Assembly (NCBI GenBank): GCA_035079385.1
Contig: JAVHKY010000001.1
Coordinates: forward strand, 7,441,501 to 7,505,500
Length of the DNA stretch: 64,000 nucleotides
Direction: 5' to 3'
DNA from: Aspidiotus rigidus
Lineage: Eukaryota; Arthropoda; Insecta; Hemiptera; Diaspididae
Below, one piece after another: positions 21,721 to 32,869 of the stretch. How positions within the stretch are numbered: the stretch's first letter is position 1; each line of letters starts with the position of its first letter. Position numbers and translations under genes: made by a program. The notes beneath the pieces are model-generated. The model saw nothing but the letters and a program-made list of their open reading frames with translations. It had not been told where the DNA came from and did not search any database.

Positions 21721-22001
21721 TTAAACTGGTTGATATCTTTACTCTGCCTTCATCCGCTTTCGAAAGTTATTTTGTTTTAACTGGTAGCTGAATCTAGCAA
21801 CTATAAAAAGACAATAAAAATGATCATCATTTATTTAGCTCCGCCAGAACATTTTTATTTCATTTTCTTTTTTCCTTTTTGTTCGACTTTTTTTTAGTCG
21901 TAATCACCTAATGATGGAACGTTGAACGTTCCGAGACCAGTCGTAGCTGCTGTTCTTTTTTACGTACCTGTAATTTTTTCATCCACTCGTTGACATGTAA
22001 G

Positions 22002-22440
22002 AAAACAAGCAGCCCGTAGCGGGCTGGAAGAGGTTCGTGCCTTGCAGATTGTCTAACAATGGTAAAAAAATCACATGCTTACTTGAAAACCTATCTCACT
22101 TCTAAGCTGCATTATGAATTGTTATCCTTGTCATAACATGATGCCTGTTTTTATAGCAAAATTGAAAATGTTATTCATGACAAAACAGGAAAGTTTCAAT
22201 TCATTCATTGAATGCAACAAATTGTCTTCCTCTTCATCCACCATATCGTCTATTCGTCTCGTATGATCGTAGACAAAAGTACGCAGTTGCGATAATAACA
22301 ATAGCAAAACCAAAACTTGTAGGAGAAAAAAAAGATTGAACATAAACAATCTGATAGAGAGTGACCGCGTACACGTGAGCGTATGAACAAAACCGTGAGC
22401 GTCATAAAAGTGTTAGCACTGAAAAAAACAAGCAGCCCGT
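22002..22440. repeat. Repeat module B, copy 1, bracketed by hairpin motif
   Basis: The module runs from the hairpin CAGCCCG-TAG-CGGGCTG (22007-22023) through GTAAAAAAATCACATGCTTA and GTACGCAGTTGCGATAATAA to CACGTGAGCGTATGAAC. It ends at a second copy of the hairpin text at 22429 (one stem mismatch). A shorter derivative lies at 24440-24730. The minus frame 22131-22349 begins with a hydrophobic stretch but lies within the part deleted in the other copy, and I do not recognise it. Confidence 0.6.
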
Positions 22441-22608
22441 AGCAGGCTGGAAGAGGTTTGTGCCTTGCAGATTGTCTGTAGTCAATTCAAAATGTATATC
22501 CAAATCAGCAATCAGGCAAACTGTACCTTTTGGACAACTACAAAAGAACTTTTCTTCCTGATAGTGCAAAATTAAATCATGTGTTATTGTTATCGATCCA
22601 TCAGTCCT

Positions 22609-22797
22609 TTTGTGAACATGAAATAGGTTCATAAAGATATCGCGTAAGGAGTATCGATCACACGACTGTAATAATGCCAGAAAATATATAGGTAACTACT
22701 TTTTCAAATGGAAAAAAAAAAAAAATGTAAGAAATTCTGACAGGCCTAACAGGTGTGGAATGAGTTATTTGACGCTACCAAATAATCCCCTTTTATT
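22609..22797. repeat. Repeat module A, copy 1
   Basis: TTTTGTGAACAT, GGTTCATAAAGATAT, ATCACACGACTGTAATAATG and GGAATGAGTTATTTGACGC occur in the same order at 23372-23570. The family-2 hairpin-capped element lies exactly between the two copies. The modules are diverged from each other by substitutions. Confidence 0.65.
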
Positions 22798-22800
22798 TTT

Positions 22801-23332
22801 AGCGGGGAACCCGCTATCCATTTTGTTAGGAGATTACATCCTCAGAAAACGTCCGCGTCCGCGAAGTTAGTAACCTAAGGTTAGGTTAGGTTACAGGACT
22901 GAGAAGAATTTCGAGTCTCGAGCTATATATGATAGGAGGGGGACTTAGAAGAATTTCAAGTCTCGAGCTATATATAATAGGGGGGGGGGGAGGGACCTTT
23001 GAAGAATTTTGACTTTCGAGCTACCGTCCAACCAAAAACTTGGAAAAATTTTGAGACTCGAGCTATATATGATAGGAGGGGGACTTAGAAGAATTTCGAG
23101 TCTTGAGTTATATATGATAGAAGGGGGACTTGGAAGAATTTCAAGTCTCGAGCTATATATGATAGGAGGGGGACTTAGAAGAATTTCGACTCTCGAGCTA
23201 TATATGATAGGAGGGAATGTAGAATGATAATTTCGATTTGAATTATATGACAAGATTATCAACTCAGTTCCACACCACCTGAGAGGTCGAGTTAAGGAAT
23301 TGCGGGTTCCCCGCTGCCATTGCAACGTCTGC
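22801..23332 (+). mobile_element. Hairpin-capped element, family 2, copy 1
   Basis: The 5' hairpin is AGCGGGGAACCCGCT (22801-22815; stem AGCGGG/CCCGCT, loop GAA), after TTTTATTTTT. It is followed by GTCCGCGTCCGCG and three TTAGG-type units (TTAGGTTAGGTTA near 22877), then about six 45-bp monomers of the HCM type with 'gaagaatttcgagtct' variants and a G-run at 22981-22992. The 3' end has stem GCGGG/CCCGC with loop TTC (23302-23314). A 9-bp stem GCCATTGCA / TGCAATGGC, loop ACGTC, follows at 23316-23338. The design mirrors family 1 with different bases. The second copy is at 53375-53764. Confidence 0.75.
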
Positions 23333-23371
23333 AATGGCTTCTAATTTTTTTCTTATACTACAGTTTAAAAT

Positions 23372-23575
23372 TTTGTGAACATACAAAATAGATTCATAGA
23401 GATATTGCATAAAAAATATCTGATCACACAATCGTGACGACACTGAAGAATTCACACCAGAAGATACTGGACTATTTTTTAAATGAAAGAAATACTAAAT
23501 TGTGAAAAATTCCAACGGTTATAACAGGTTCGGAATGAGTTATTTGACGCACCCAAATTTTCCCTTTTAGTCCTT
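23372..23575. repeat. Repeat module A, copy 2
   Basis: See 22609-22797. It starts directly after the family-2 element, about 763 bp from the first copy, in the same orientation. Confidence 0.65.
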
Positions 23576-24439
23576 CTTACACTGTAGTTTCTATTAAGAT
23601 ACACGAAAATTACAGCTGTTTCTCATTCTCAACTAAGACAAAAAGTCCCTTTTAAACGAAAAATAATAATGCGTAGGATATCAAAATGCGACACATGTGT
23701 AAAAATGTCTGAAAAAACTAAAAAAATGCGAGACTAATTGTATAAAAATAAATTCCAATTTAATTATGATTGAATTTTACGATTATTAACAAGGTAATCT
23801 CACCATTTTTAATTGATATCACTTTGATACCAAAATAATAGTACTCCAGTATACTTATAAAATGAATATTTGATTTCACTTTCCTTTGCAAATTGTACAT
23901 TTATAAGCAAACATTGTTCAATTCACTCTTCCGGTTTACACTTTATTTCTCTGCACACTATCTCATGTAGGGTACATAAATAAAATTACTTCGAAATTTA
24001 CTTAAAGGAATGTTTGACGTATCGGTATGTTGACAGTTAATTTAGAAGTCATTATGAACAGAAAATAAAATAAAAAAGAAAGAGATACAAATTCTGTGAG
24101 TAGAACACCCTGTGCGATTGGACAGTGGGTTGATTGAAAATAAATTCACTTTCTTATAATATCACCCAAAGAAGTTTAAAAAGACTAGATGAATTTCTCA
24201 GTTTGGGAATTTTGGTAAAGTACTCAATTTTTGCTGCATTTTGGTCCATAGTGCGATTCAGAAAAGACGTAGAAATTTCAAATATAACTCAAATTAAGGA
24301 TGAAATTAAGATACAAATTTTGTACATTTAAACTATATGTCTAGCAGTTTACATTTACGCGCTCCAGCAGATTTAGCCCAAACTTCCATTCAACTTGGTA
24401 ACATCTTTCTGATCTACACAGTATACTGTATAGGTACCG
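23576..24439. other. Gene-free stretch, nothing recognised
   Basis: AT-rich. The 65-residue frame at 24134-24331 (+) has no recognisable domain. No repeats found against the rest of the window. Confidence 0.5.
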
Positions 24440-24730
24440 GTAACAATGGTAAAAAAATCACGTGCTTACTTGAAAACCTATCTCAATTCTAAGCTGCATT
24501 ATGAATTGTCATCTTTGTCATAACATGATGCCTGTAAGTACGCAGTTGCGATAATAACTATTGTTATTCCAAAACTTGTAGGAGAAAAAAAAGATTGAAC
24601 ATGAACAATCTGATTCAGAGTGATCGCGTACACATGAGCGTTCAACAATCTAATAATAATAAAGAGTGATTGCGTACACGTGAGCGTATGAACAAAACCG
24701 TGAGCGTCTCAAGAGTGTGTGCACTGAAAA
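24440..24730. repeat. Repeat module B, deletion derivative
   Basis: Same order of words as 22055-22425 but lacking about 160 bp between CATGATGCCTG and GTACGCAGTTGCG. It has an extra near-duplicate of the 'gagtgat(c/t)gcgtacac(a/g)tgagcgt' unit. It ends in a run of A residues at 24727-24749. Confidence 0.6.
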
Positions 24731-24940
24731 AAAAAAAAAAAAAAAAAAACTGATTGCAACTGGTTCGTCGCTCGAACGAGCACGAAACCTAAAAAAGACG
24801 GAGCAAGCATTTGGTCTCAGAAGAAATCCGACTTCCGCGTTTCGTGGGAAGCGATTCTTACCCACAAAAATGTGAAAAAATTCCGGCGAGAAATAAGCAA
24901 ATAAAATTCGTCGTCTTTTGATTCTGAAATTTTTCATTTT

Positions 24941-25468
24941 AACAGGGAACCTGTTTTAGGGGGGGCTATTGAGAAATCTACCGTGCCCCGTCCGCCGTGC
25001 GCCGTCCAGCGAAAAACTTGGAAAAATTTCGACTGTCGAGCTATATATGATAGGAGAGGGACTTAGAAAAATTTCGACTCTCGAGCTATATATGATAGAA
25101 GGGGGGGGGGGGACTTGAAAAAAATTCGACTCTCGCGCCATATGTGATAGGAGAGGGACTTAGAAAAATTTCGACTCTCGAGCTATATATGATAGGAGGG
25201 GGACTTGGAAAAATTTCGACTGTCGAGCTATATATGATAGGAGGGGGACTTAGAAAAATTTCGACTGTCGAGCTATCATATATAGCTCGAGATTCGAGAA
25301 AAATTTACACTCTCAAACTATATTATACTACGCTTATAGTAGGTCTATGCCTTCTTCATATAGCTTTATCTAGGTCTAGGCTTCTTTAAATTTTCAATAC
25401 CAAATTCCATTTGACTCATAAAACAGGTTCCCTGCGTTCCTCGTTTAACTTCGTTAAGGAAGCCGTCG
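24941..25468 (+). mobile_element. HCM element, copy C
   Basis: Preceded by CATTTT. The 5' hairpin AACAGGGAACCTGTT lies at 24941-24955 and heptamers at about 24980-25012. Five to six 45-bp monomers follow, one with a G-run. The array orientation flips near 25275 (GAGCTATCATATATAGCTC), then comes the conserved 3' unit with AGGCTTCTTTAAATTTTC and CTTCGTTAAGGAAGCCGTCG ending at 25468, followed by TTTTTT. The open frames on both strands are array translations. Confidence 0.9.
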
Positions 25469-28059
25469 TTTTTTCTACAGTTATCAAATTTCGATGATAG
25501 TGAAGAAGAAGATTTGAAGTTTTTTTTTCTGGGTAGGCGGAGAGATAGTGATTTACGAGAAGTACATTTTTTGGCAAGAAAAAACCGTTTTTACGGCTAA
25601 AATGTATAATCTAGGAAAAATTTTTTTTCCATTTTCAAGAAGAACGCTCAAAGGAGTAGTCTAGATCTCTTCATGATAGGCTGGGGAAAGCCAAATAGTG
25701 TTGCTGTTTGTACTTACTCGTATCTTCCCTTATTTTGACGTAGGTTAGTTTTGGCAAGTGTACGTATTTATCGTATAGCTCGAAAATTCCTATCTTCATA
25801 AAGGGAATACTTAAGGTTTATTGTACGAACGGTACAAAGGTGTTCTGAAAATGAAAGAAAAACGACTGACAAATTTCTCGTTCAAATTATGACTTAAATC
25901 CAACTTATAAATTTATGGTTTCATAGTTGTTAAACTTTTCTCCCTCCGAACTGTTTTCCGTTGCTCGAAAATTTATACTCCTGTTCCTTTTTGTTGCAAT
26001 AATCTTGTCGGCATCAATTTTTTTCTCTCTCTTTTCTTCTTTTCATTCTCTTCACATGGTAACTTCGGAGCGTGCCGTAATTTATAATTACATGATGTTT
26101 ACAACGGTAGTTATTTGTCCGAGTGCTGAGGAGATTACTTGTCAAGTAGAAGGCCTCCCAAGTGTTCTGAATTTCTTGTTTTCGTTTTGTCGCAAATTTT
26201 CTTCCTGATTGTAGTCTATCACATTTCCTTCTTTTTTTTTCCAACCTCATACGCGTAAATCGTTCCAATAGGATGGTATTTTCAAAAATTACGATATTTA
26301 TTTTTTTTTTACGTAGCCGACCCATTTCCACGTTGAAAGACATCGTGGTTTATTCACGAGTTCGTTTTTCCCCCGAGGTGGGTTCTATTTGTATTTTGTC
26401 AGCTGTCTCTTTAAAATACTCGTAAATATAAGACGAGACTTACGATAGCGAATAGGCAGTGCTCCGTAAAATAGTTGCCATTTTTCACAACTAATTTATC
26501 ATCGTCTTAAGAGAGGATTTTAACGCGGAATCGTTCGTGTTTTGTGCAAGCTACTTCTATCGGTTAGATGAAATTGGGGAGACACTGCACGAAGAGTAAT
26601 ATTTTATTCATGGAAACCGAAGTGTGTACGGAACATGTAAACAAGAGAAAAAAAAAAGTATCTAATCATTTCTCCGCTCAAAAAATGATTTGGAAAGTCT
26701 TAATTGACGACGATAAAAAAAATTGCAATAAAAAAAAATCAAATGAATATTCAAAAAGGAAACCGAATTGATAATAATGTAGTAGGGCTTTTTAAAATTA
26801 TGAACAGACACGCAGTTTCCGCTTTCTTTTCGATGAGATTTACTACAGAAAGAATCTGTCTGAAATACGTACTGGACCAAGACATAAGAAAGTACGCCCC
26901 TCCTTTCCACTAAAGGAGAAAAATACTGTAGAGTTTTTTAATTTTTCGAAGACTAGAAAAACCGAAAAACTTCAATTTTTTTAAATTCAAAAATGCTGCT
27001 GCCCAATTTTGGAAAGAAACTGTTAAAAATCTAGTAATCTAATAAGAATTTAATGTAGATAGTCAAAGATTAGATTCTACTCTGGACAATAGTTTGAGAA
27101 ACTTCATTATTCCCTCATCTAGACTTTTCTTTATCTCGTTTTCTACCCGGTGGTAGGGTGGAATCTGCCATGTCTTATGCTGTGAACGTCTTTCTTTCTC
27201 TCTCTCCTTCCCCTATATACGAGGTTTATGACTTGAAATTTTACCTAGTCAATCTTTTCCTCTGTTCTTAAGACGAAATTTTTTGAAACATGCCATTTTC
27301 TCAGGCCGTATTCTCTGCGTATTTTCGCACTAATCTTTTGATAATCTCATCTTTTTATAGCGTTATTTGTTCTGAGAATGTATCCTCTGTGGTACTTTTA
27401 ACAAAAGTAAATAGTTGATGACGTGAAATTCAACCACGTCTGTCATGAGGTCAAGGTCAACTAGATAATAAATCTTTTTACAGTTTCCTTCCTCTATTGA
27501 CGTCTCTCAAAGTCCCTCCTTAATAAAAATTATCCTGGTCTTTTGATGACGTCATAATCTGACGAGAACTTTCCGCAGTTCCTCTCTCATGAGGATTTAG
27601 GTTGAAATTTTTTATTCTAGTCCCTTGATAGTATCATAATCTGAGCCTGTAATTTTGACACGTTCTATATTTTTACTAAACCTTGGTCGTAGTTCCTGGA
27701 TTTGCATTTACACGGGCGTACATCTTTTAATCTAAGCCTAGCTTTGTTAACCGAACTCGTTGGCTTCCTACCCGCAATTCTTGATTGTACGCGTCACGCC
27801 CCTGACCTGGATTGACTTTGACCTGCTTAGGAACAAGCATGGTGACGTCTTGGGCTGAGCAGTTTTCTGTGTAAGCTACCCTAAGAGACCTACAGTGCGT
27901 ATCTGTGCTCAAAGATCTCGAAACCGTTGCCCGATTTCTGGTCAACATCCAGCGACAACCGATAATCGACCTCAAATTGACCGAGAATTTTTGTTTCACA
28001 AAATCTTGGTTTTATTGTGTCAATATATTGTTGAAATCAACCTGACTAAACGTCACCGT
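25469..28059. other. Gene-free stretch
   Basis: No coding similarity recognised. CT-rich tracts near 26020-26050 and 27190-27215, A-runs near 26650 and 26735. Open frames of 67-109 residues around 25927-26913 overlap on opposite strands and look like noise. A TGACGTCA site lies at 27545 and a 'gaggtcaaggtca' word near 27450. Confidence 0.5.
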
Positions 28060-28740
28060 CCATATCAAATCGATTTTAACTCACCTTTTTCAGATTTTTT
28101 ATCGTCCTAAAATTGACTGCTCTGTTGCGTTGATTTGTGGTTGTTTGGTAATGTACGCTGGTCGACTTTAAATCGACCTTACATTGATGTCAATAACGAG
28201 TCAATTGCAATTCGACTTCATCAACGTGAAATTGACTGCTTTGTTGGGTTGATTTCAAGTCGAATTCTTGTCTGGTAATGTGCGCTGGTCGACTTTAAAT
28301 CGACCTCACATCGATGTCGATAACGAGTCAATTGCAAGTCGACTTCATCAACCTGAAATTGACTGCTTTGTTGGGTTGATTTCAAGTCGAATTCTTGTCT
28401 GGTAATGTACGCTGGTCGACTTTAAATCGACCTCACATCGATGTCGATAACGAGTCAATTGCAAGTCGACTTCATCAACCTGAAATTGACTGCTTTGTTG
28501 GGTTGATTTCAAGTCGAATTCTTGTCTGGTAATGTACGGTGGTCGACTTTAAATCGACTTCATATGGAGGTCGATCTGGAGTCAGTTTCAAGTGGACCTC
28601 ACCAAATTTTACTATCAATCTGGAGTCGACTGCTCTGTTTGGTCGATTTAATGTACGCGGGCCGACTTTAAATCGACCTCAAATCATGGTCGATTTGGAG
28701 TTGATGTACAGTCGTTCTGTGTGTTTGTTTGGTGACCTCG
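28060..28740 (+). repeat. 127-bp GTCGA-rich tandem satellite
   Basis: Units begin near 28112, 28231, 28358, 28485 and about 28610. The spacing is 119, 127, 127 and about 125 bp. The middle three are nearly identical and the outer two diverged. Each unit contains an imperfect palindrome around GTCGACTTTAAATCGAC plus several other GTCGA or TCAATTG words (GATGTCGATAACGAGTCAAT). The unit is not a multiple of three and is not open throughout. Diverged relatives lie at 14690-14985 and 17290-17510. Confidence 0.8.
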
Positions 28741-29447
28741 CCACTCGCTGTCAGAATTCATAGTCATAATATTATACAAAGAAGACCATTGAAACTTGAT
28801 TATCCTTGACCAGGATTGATACAATTTCGACGTCAATTTTCTGTCCAAATTAAAATCGAATACCTACTTTTTCTCGACTTATTTTTGACCTCGAATTAAA
28901 TTATGCATTTAAAATCTAAAAAATGTTGACGTCGGTTAAAAATTTTTTGCCAACGAGTGGCGTGAAATCTACCTAAAACCGATAACGATTTTCAGTCTAC
29001 ACCAATCTATAGTATCGGAAGGCGGTTATGGTGAGAAGGAGCGATTAATTTTGATTCGACTTTTAGTCGTTTTTGGTCTATTTGTAATCGACAATCGACA
29101 TTGTGCGGAACTTAATTGACGTCAATTTTTAGTCGACTTCTGGTCGGATTAAGAATCGATTTGAAGTCGATATGATTCATCAGGATGACGTGATATCCTC
29201 GATCCGAAATTACCTTTACCTACTTATGGACTACTCTGATGACCACCTTAGTAGAAGCACTTATAGCATATGCGACCCTCGGAGGTCTGGAATGAGTATC
29301 AAAGAGGCTACGCTCTGCTCCCCTTCACCTAGGCTAGTTTGTCAATGAGACGTTCGTTTGATACCGATAAAAGGTATCTCAAAACCTAATAATTTTGAGA
29401 GGAGTTGGAGTGCGGGGGCCCATCCGAGACTTATTTCCCTTAAATTT
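28741..29447. repeat. Decayed GTCGA-rich sequence
   Basis: Irregular GTCGA/TCGAC words (GTCAATTTTTAGTCGACTTC, GAATCGATTTGAAGTCGA) continue to about 29180, suggesting that the satellite belongs to a larger decayed element. Beyond that no feature is recognised. Confidence 0.4.
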
Positions 29448-30212
29448 TTATTTAAACGGGATCCGACCAGTTCACCGAAAGATTTTTCACCGAGTATAAG
29501 TCTTTTTGAAGGAATGTACAGATCACTGACAGGAAAGTTTACCTATCAGTTTTTTTTTTCACCGTCAATAAAGTTTATCTTCCTTTTTTGAGTTCACCGA
29601 CACCGACGACGAAATTTACCTTTTTCGATCAGCTGTTCGACTTTTATTTGATGCTTTGTTGTACCAAATTTTATTTATAAAATCATTTAAATAAAAATAA
29701 TAATTTAATGAAGAAAATTTATTTAATTAAAATATTAATAGGTATTCACAAATCAAATTAATTTAATTAAATTGATAAATTATATTTTGTCATTTCTAAT
29801 TAGAATTTTTAACTTATTAAATCAACTTATTTTACTTAAAATTTTTATAAATAATTTTTATTTCAATAAAAAATGATTATTCAAAAATTATATTAATTTA
29901 AATTATTTTATTTTATTTTTTTTTTCAAAACCAAATTTAATTAAAATATAAAAATGAATAATTCTTGAAAATATAAAAAATAATATAAAATTATTAAGTT
30001 AATTTTTTGTTATTAATAAACTTGAATTAAACTAATTAATCAACTTCATTAATAAAAATATAATCGAATTTTGTCGGTGAACTTTCGTTACGGTGAACCA
30101 CTACTTCTATCAGGTGAATTATCTGTAGGTGAACTTTCTATAGGTCAATCTTAATCGGTGAATTTTTTTTAGATGAAAAATCTTCCGGTGAAACACCGTA
30201 ATCCCCATTTAA
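29448..30212. mobile_element. AT-rich element with 45-bp imperfect TIRs and TTCACCG words
   Basis: Left TTTAAACGGGATC with AGTTCACCGAAAGATTTTTC pairs inverted with right GAAAAATCTTCCGGTGAAAC and GATCCCCATTTAAA-like text at 30175-30212. Subterminal regions are packed with GTTCACCG/CGGTGAAC words in opposite orientations at the two sides. The core (29650-30065) is over 90% A/T and resembles the mitochondrial-like blocks in composition. No transposase and no clear target duplication. Confidence 0.5.
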
Positions 30213-30543
30213 ACAGGATGAGATATGAAATATGATCCTTTTTTTGGCAGTTCAGAAAGTGTTTTTCTTTTTATTATTGTCATTTAAACAGAAAAATTTG
30301 ACAAGTCTCTAAATCAGGTCAAGGTCACAAAAGTGCTAGTGGGTTTTTCACTGAAAGATATGTTCAATTTTTGCGATAATGTTCATTTAATTTATTGAGA
30401 CCTTGTTTCCACATTTTTGAACAAGTATAACGTCCTTTGGTCAGGGACATGACGATATGTTGATCGATATACGGTTAATCACACCTACTTGGTCGATGGG
30501 TTGGTCGAATGGCAAGTTATTCGATCCCCAGGTACACCCTCTC
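30213..30543. other. Gene-free stretch
   Basis: TCAGGTCAAGGTCACAAAAG at 30315-30334 contains the TCAAGGTCA nuclear-receptor-type half-site seen elsewhere next to CRE palindromes, but here without one. Nothing else recognised. Confidence 0.4.
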
Positions 30544-30551
30544 CGCTCCTC

Positions 30552-30754
30552 CAGGCCCGTAACTACGCGGTGGAATAAACCCCCCCGCCCCCTAGAAAAT
30601 ATCGAGAAAGTATGCTTTTCGGTCATGAAACCAATTCAACAGCTTTAGCTCATGGAAAAATTATTTTAATGACTATAGCCGATGATTCATTGTATATCAT
30701 TTCTTTCTTTCCCCCATCGTACTCCACATAGAAAAATCGCTAGCTACGGGCCTG
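30552..30754. mobile_element. hAT MITE, 203 bp, with perfect 8-bp duplication
   Basis: TIRs start CAGGCCCGTA(A/G)CTA. The flanks CGCTCCTC at 30544-30551 and CGCTCCTC at 30755-30762 are identical. C-rich subterminal text (ACCCCCCCGCCCCC) is common in hAT MITEs with this TIR. No coding. The two 61-63-residue frames crossing it are artefacts. Confidence 0.85.
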
Positions 30755-30762
30755 CGCTCCTC

Positions 30763-32859
30763 TTCCCAAACTAACTTCATATCTTACTTGGTCTTTTTGT
30801 TTTTCTAACTGATTACAGGTCAAGACTTATCAGCTTTTAAAGATATACCAAAGAAGCTTTTTCTTTTATCATTAATTTAAAAAAGTATAGAAACAATAGA
30901 AAAATGATAATTAAACCGAACGCAGTCTACATATCCTTTCTTTTCCAAGTTACGAGAGATACTTTCTTCTTGAAAAAGATATAAATGTTCTGCATTAATA
31001 GGCTATTCTTTTTACTTTGATTTCAAGTAAGTCTAGGCCACAGAGGACTGTTCACACATTAGCGTTAAAAATTTTATTTGAGACTTTTCACAAGATTAGC
31101 TACAGACTATATGTTCACTCTCCACCCGGAGAACTGGGAGTTTTCATTCCGTCCCGAGGGACCATATTCTCGAATGTTTTAAGAATCGTGTTCCATTGAG
31201 AGAAAAAAAAAAAAAAAAAAAAGAGAAAGAACACGATCGAAGAAGGTATTCCTAATTTACTCGTATTTTGAGTTTCGTATTCGTCGTCGAGGATTGAAGG
31301 GTCAACAGTTTATCTAAGCGAGTGTCAATCTGCAGTGAAGAAGCGTATTCAAAGACGGGCAATAAAAACGAGGAAAAGAAAGAAATGTGTTGAAAGAGGG
31401 TGAACGCGAAGAAAAAGAAGAAAAAAATAGAAATATATGGAGGCTGTTCGATAAAGAAGATGAAAAGGAAACGGAGATTCATTTATTTAGCAATATGAGC
31501 GTAATAAAGATATTTTCATGACGTTATATAAGAATTTTACGACCATTAACTTCGCTTACATGGCCCATCGCTATGAAAACAGATTTTGTCGACGAGGAAA
31601 AAGATGATGAAGAGAAAGGGTAATGAAATGTGGCGTGAAGTACGCGTGTTTATTCGTAGCTAGGGTCGTTTTTCTTCACAAAAGAGGTTGACAAATTCTA
31701 GGTACGTCTAGATTGAGTCTTCTGGTAATAATATCATACTTCATTCTTCTTAGATGCGTGATTTTTTCAGTTTTATTCCGCGGATATCGAAAGAGCAATT
31801 TTTTTTATTCGAGATTCGCTGGCTTCTAAGCCTCGAGATTTTCGAACGTTGACGATAGTTTACGTCACCCATCTTTGATTAGACTCATGAACTGCGTAAG
31901 TTCGAGAAAAGTATGTGCTGTTTTAGATGTGTCGTTTTTGCCAAAGTGGTTGCATAGAAGAACGAGACTGACAAATATTACGATACTCTTCCGCTTCACT
32001 CGAAATGTAGGTTCTCGAATTTTTTTTCCTCATTCACCGAGCACGTGCAAGAGGGAATTTTTCTCACACTCTATGGAAATAACTTGATAGTAATTTTTGA
32101 CTTCGACTTCGCTGCCCCCGCGTCAGACATTATAGGTTTAGAAAATTAAATTTTGCAAATCGTTTGTCTCTCACTCCGAGAATGCGAAGACATCGGGCGG
32201 AAAAATACAACACAACATCACGAAATTGAACGAGCGGAAAAAGTATTCTGTAGTACTACTCATCATATCTCAAAACAGTATTGTCGCATAACCCAGAAAA
32301 CGTTCTTTCACGAAATTAGATTCTAAATTAATTTTTCGTATCACACGTACAGTACTTACCGGATGTAGTACGAATGGTTATTATTTCTTCTTTTTTATGA
32401 TGATCGTCTCACCAAGCCCGCCCGCGTGCTTTTAGATGTGCGAAAAGATAGATATACTGATTTCGGAATCAAGGAGATTCTCGACTTAATAATTTAAACA
32501 ATTCACTGCATTTTGACAATCGCGAATCTGGTCGCAAAATCGCGTAAATAAATAAAGTAGGAGAACGTCAGATCGAGGTTGGAAAACATGAAATTAATTT
32601 TTCTTTCTTATCTTCTTCAATATAACTGTATTTGTTCTTTGGGACATTCGTAAACTCATGAAAAATGTGCATCTTTCAATGGAATTAATTCACACAACCT
32701 TTTCCGTATTTTAGAATCATCAATGAAACTCAGAATTTCTCAGAGTACATATGTGAGAATTTACTCCTGATGAATCGTACTTATTATTTTTCTTGGTAGT
32801 CTAACTAGGAAACTTCACAGCAAAATGACCTACATATCAAGTTTCTCATCGTTTGTATG
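30763..32859. other. Gene-free stretch
   Basis: An A-run at 31201-31222 and a purine-rich block at 31270-31480 produce a low-complexity minus frame (31252-31482). No gene, TIR pair or tandem repeat recognised. Confidence 0.5.
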
Positions 32860-32869
32860 TTTCGGAAAA

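Noticed and set aside
22801..23345. Family-2 element as a Helitron, because CTAA follows the terminal 9-bp hairpin in copy 1
   Set aside because: The second copy diverges before that point and its TTTCTAA belongs to the enclosing array; the 5' end does not begin TC. The CTAA is probably chance.
26014..26343. 109-residue basic minus-strand frame
   Set aside because: It overlaps an opposite open frame in CT-rich sequence, has poly-K/R from A/G tracts, and no domain.
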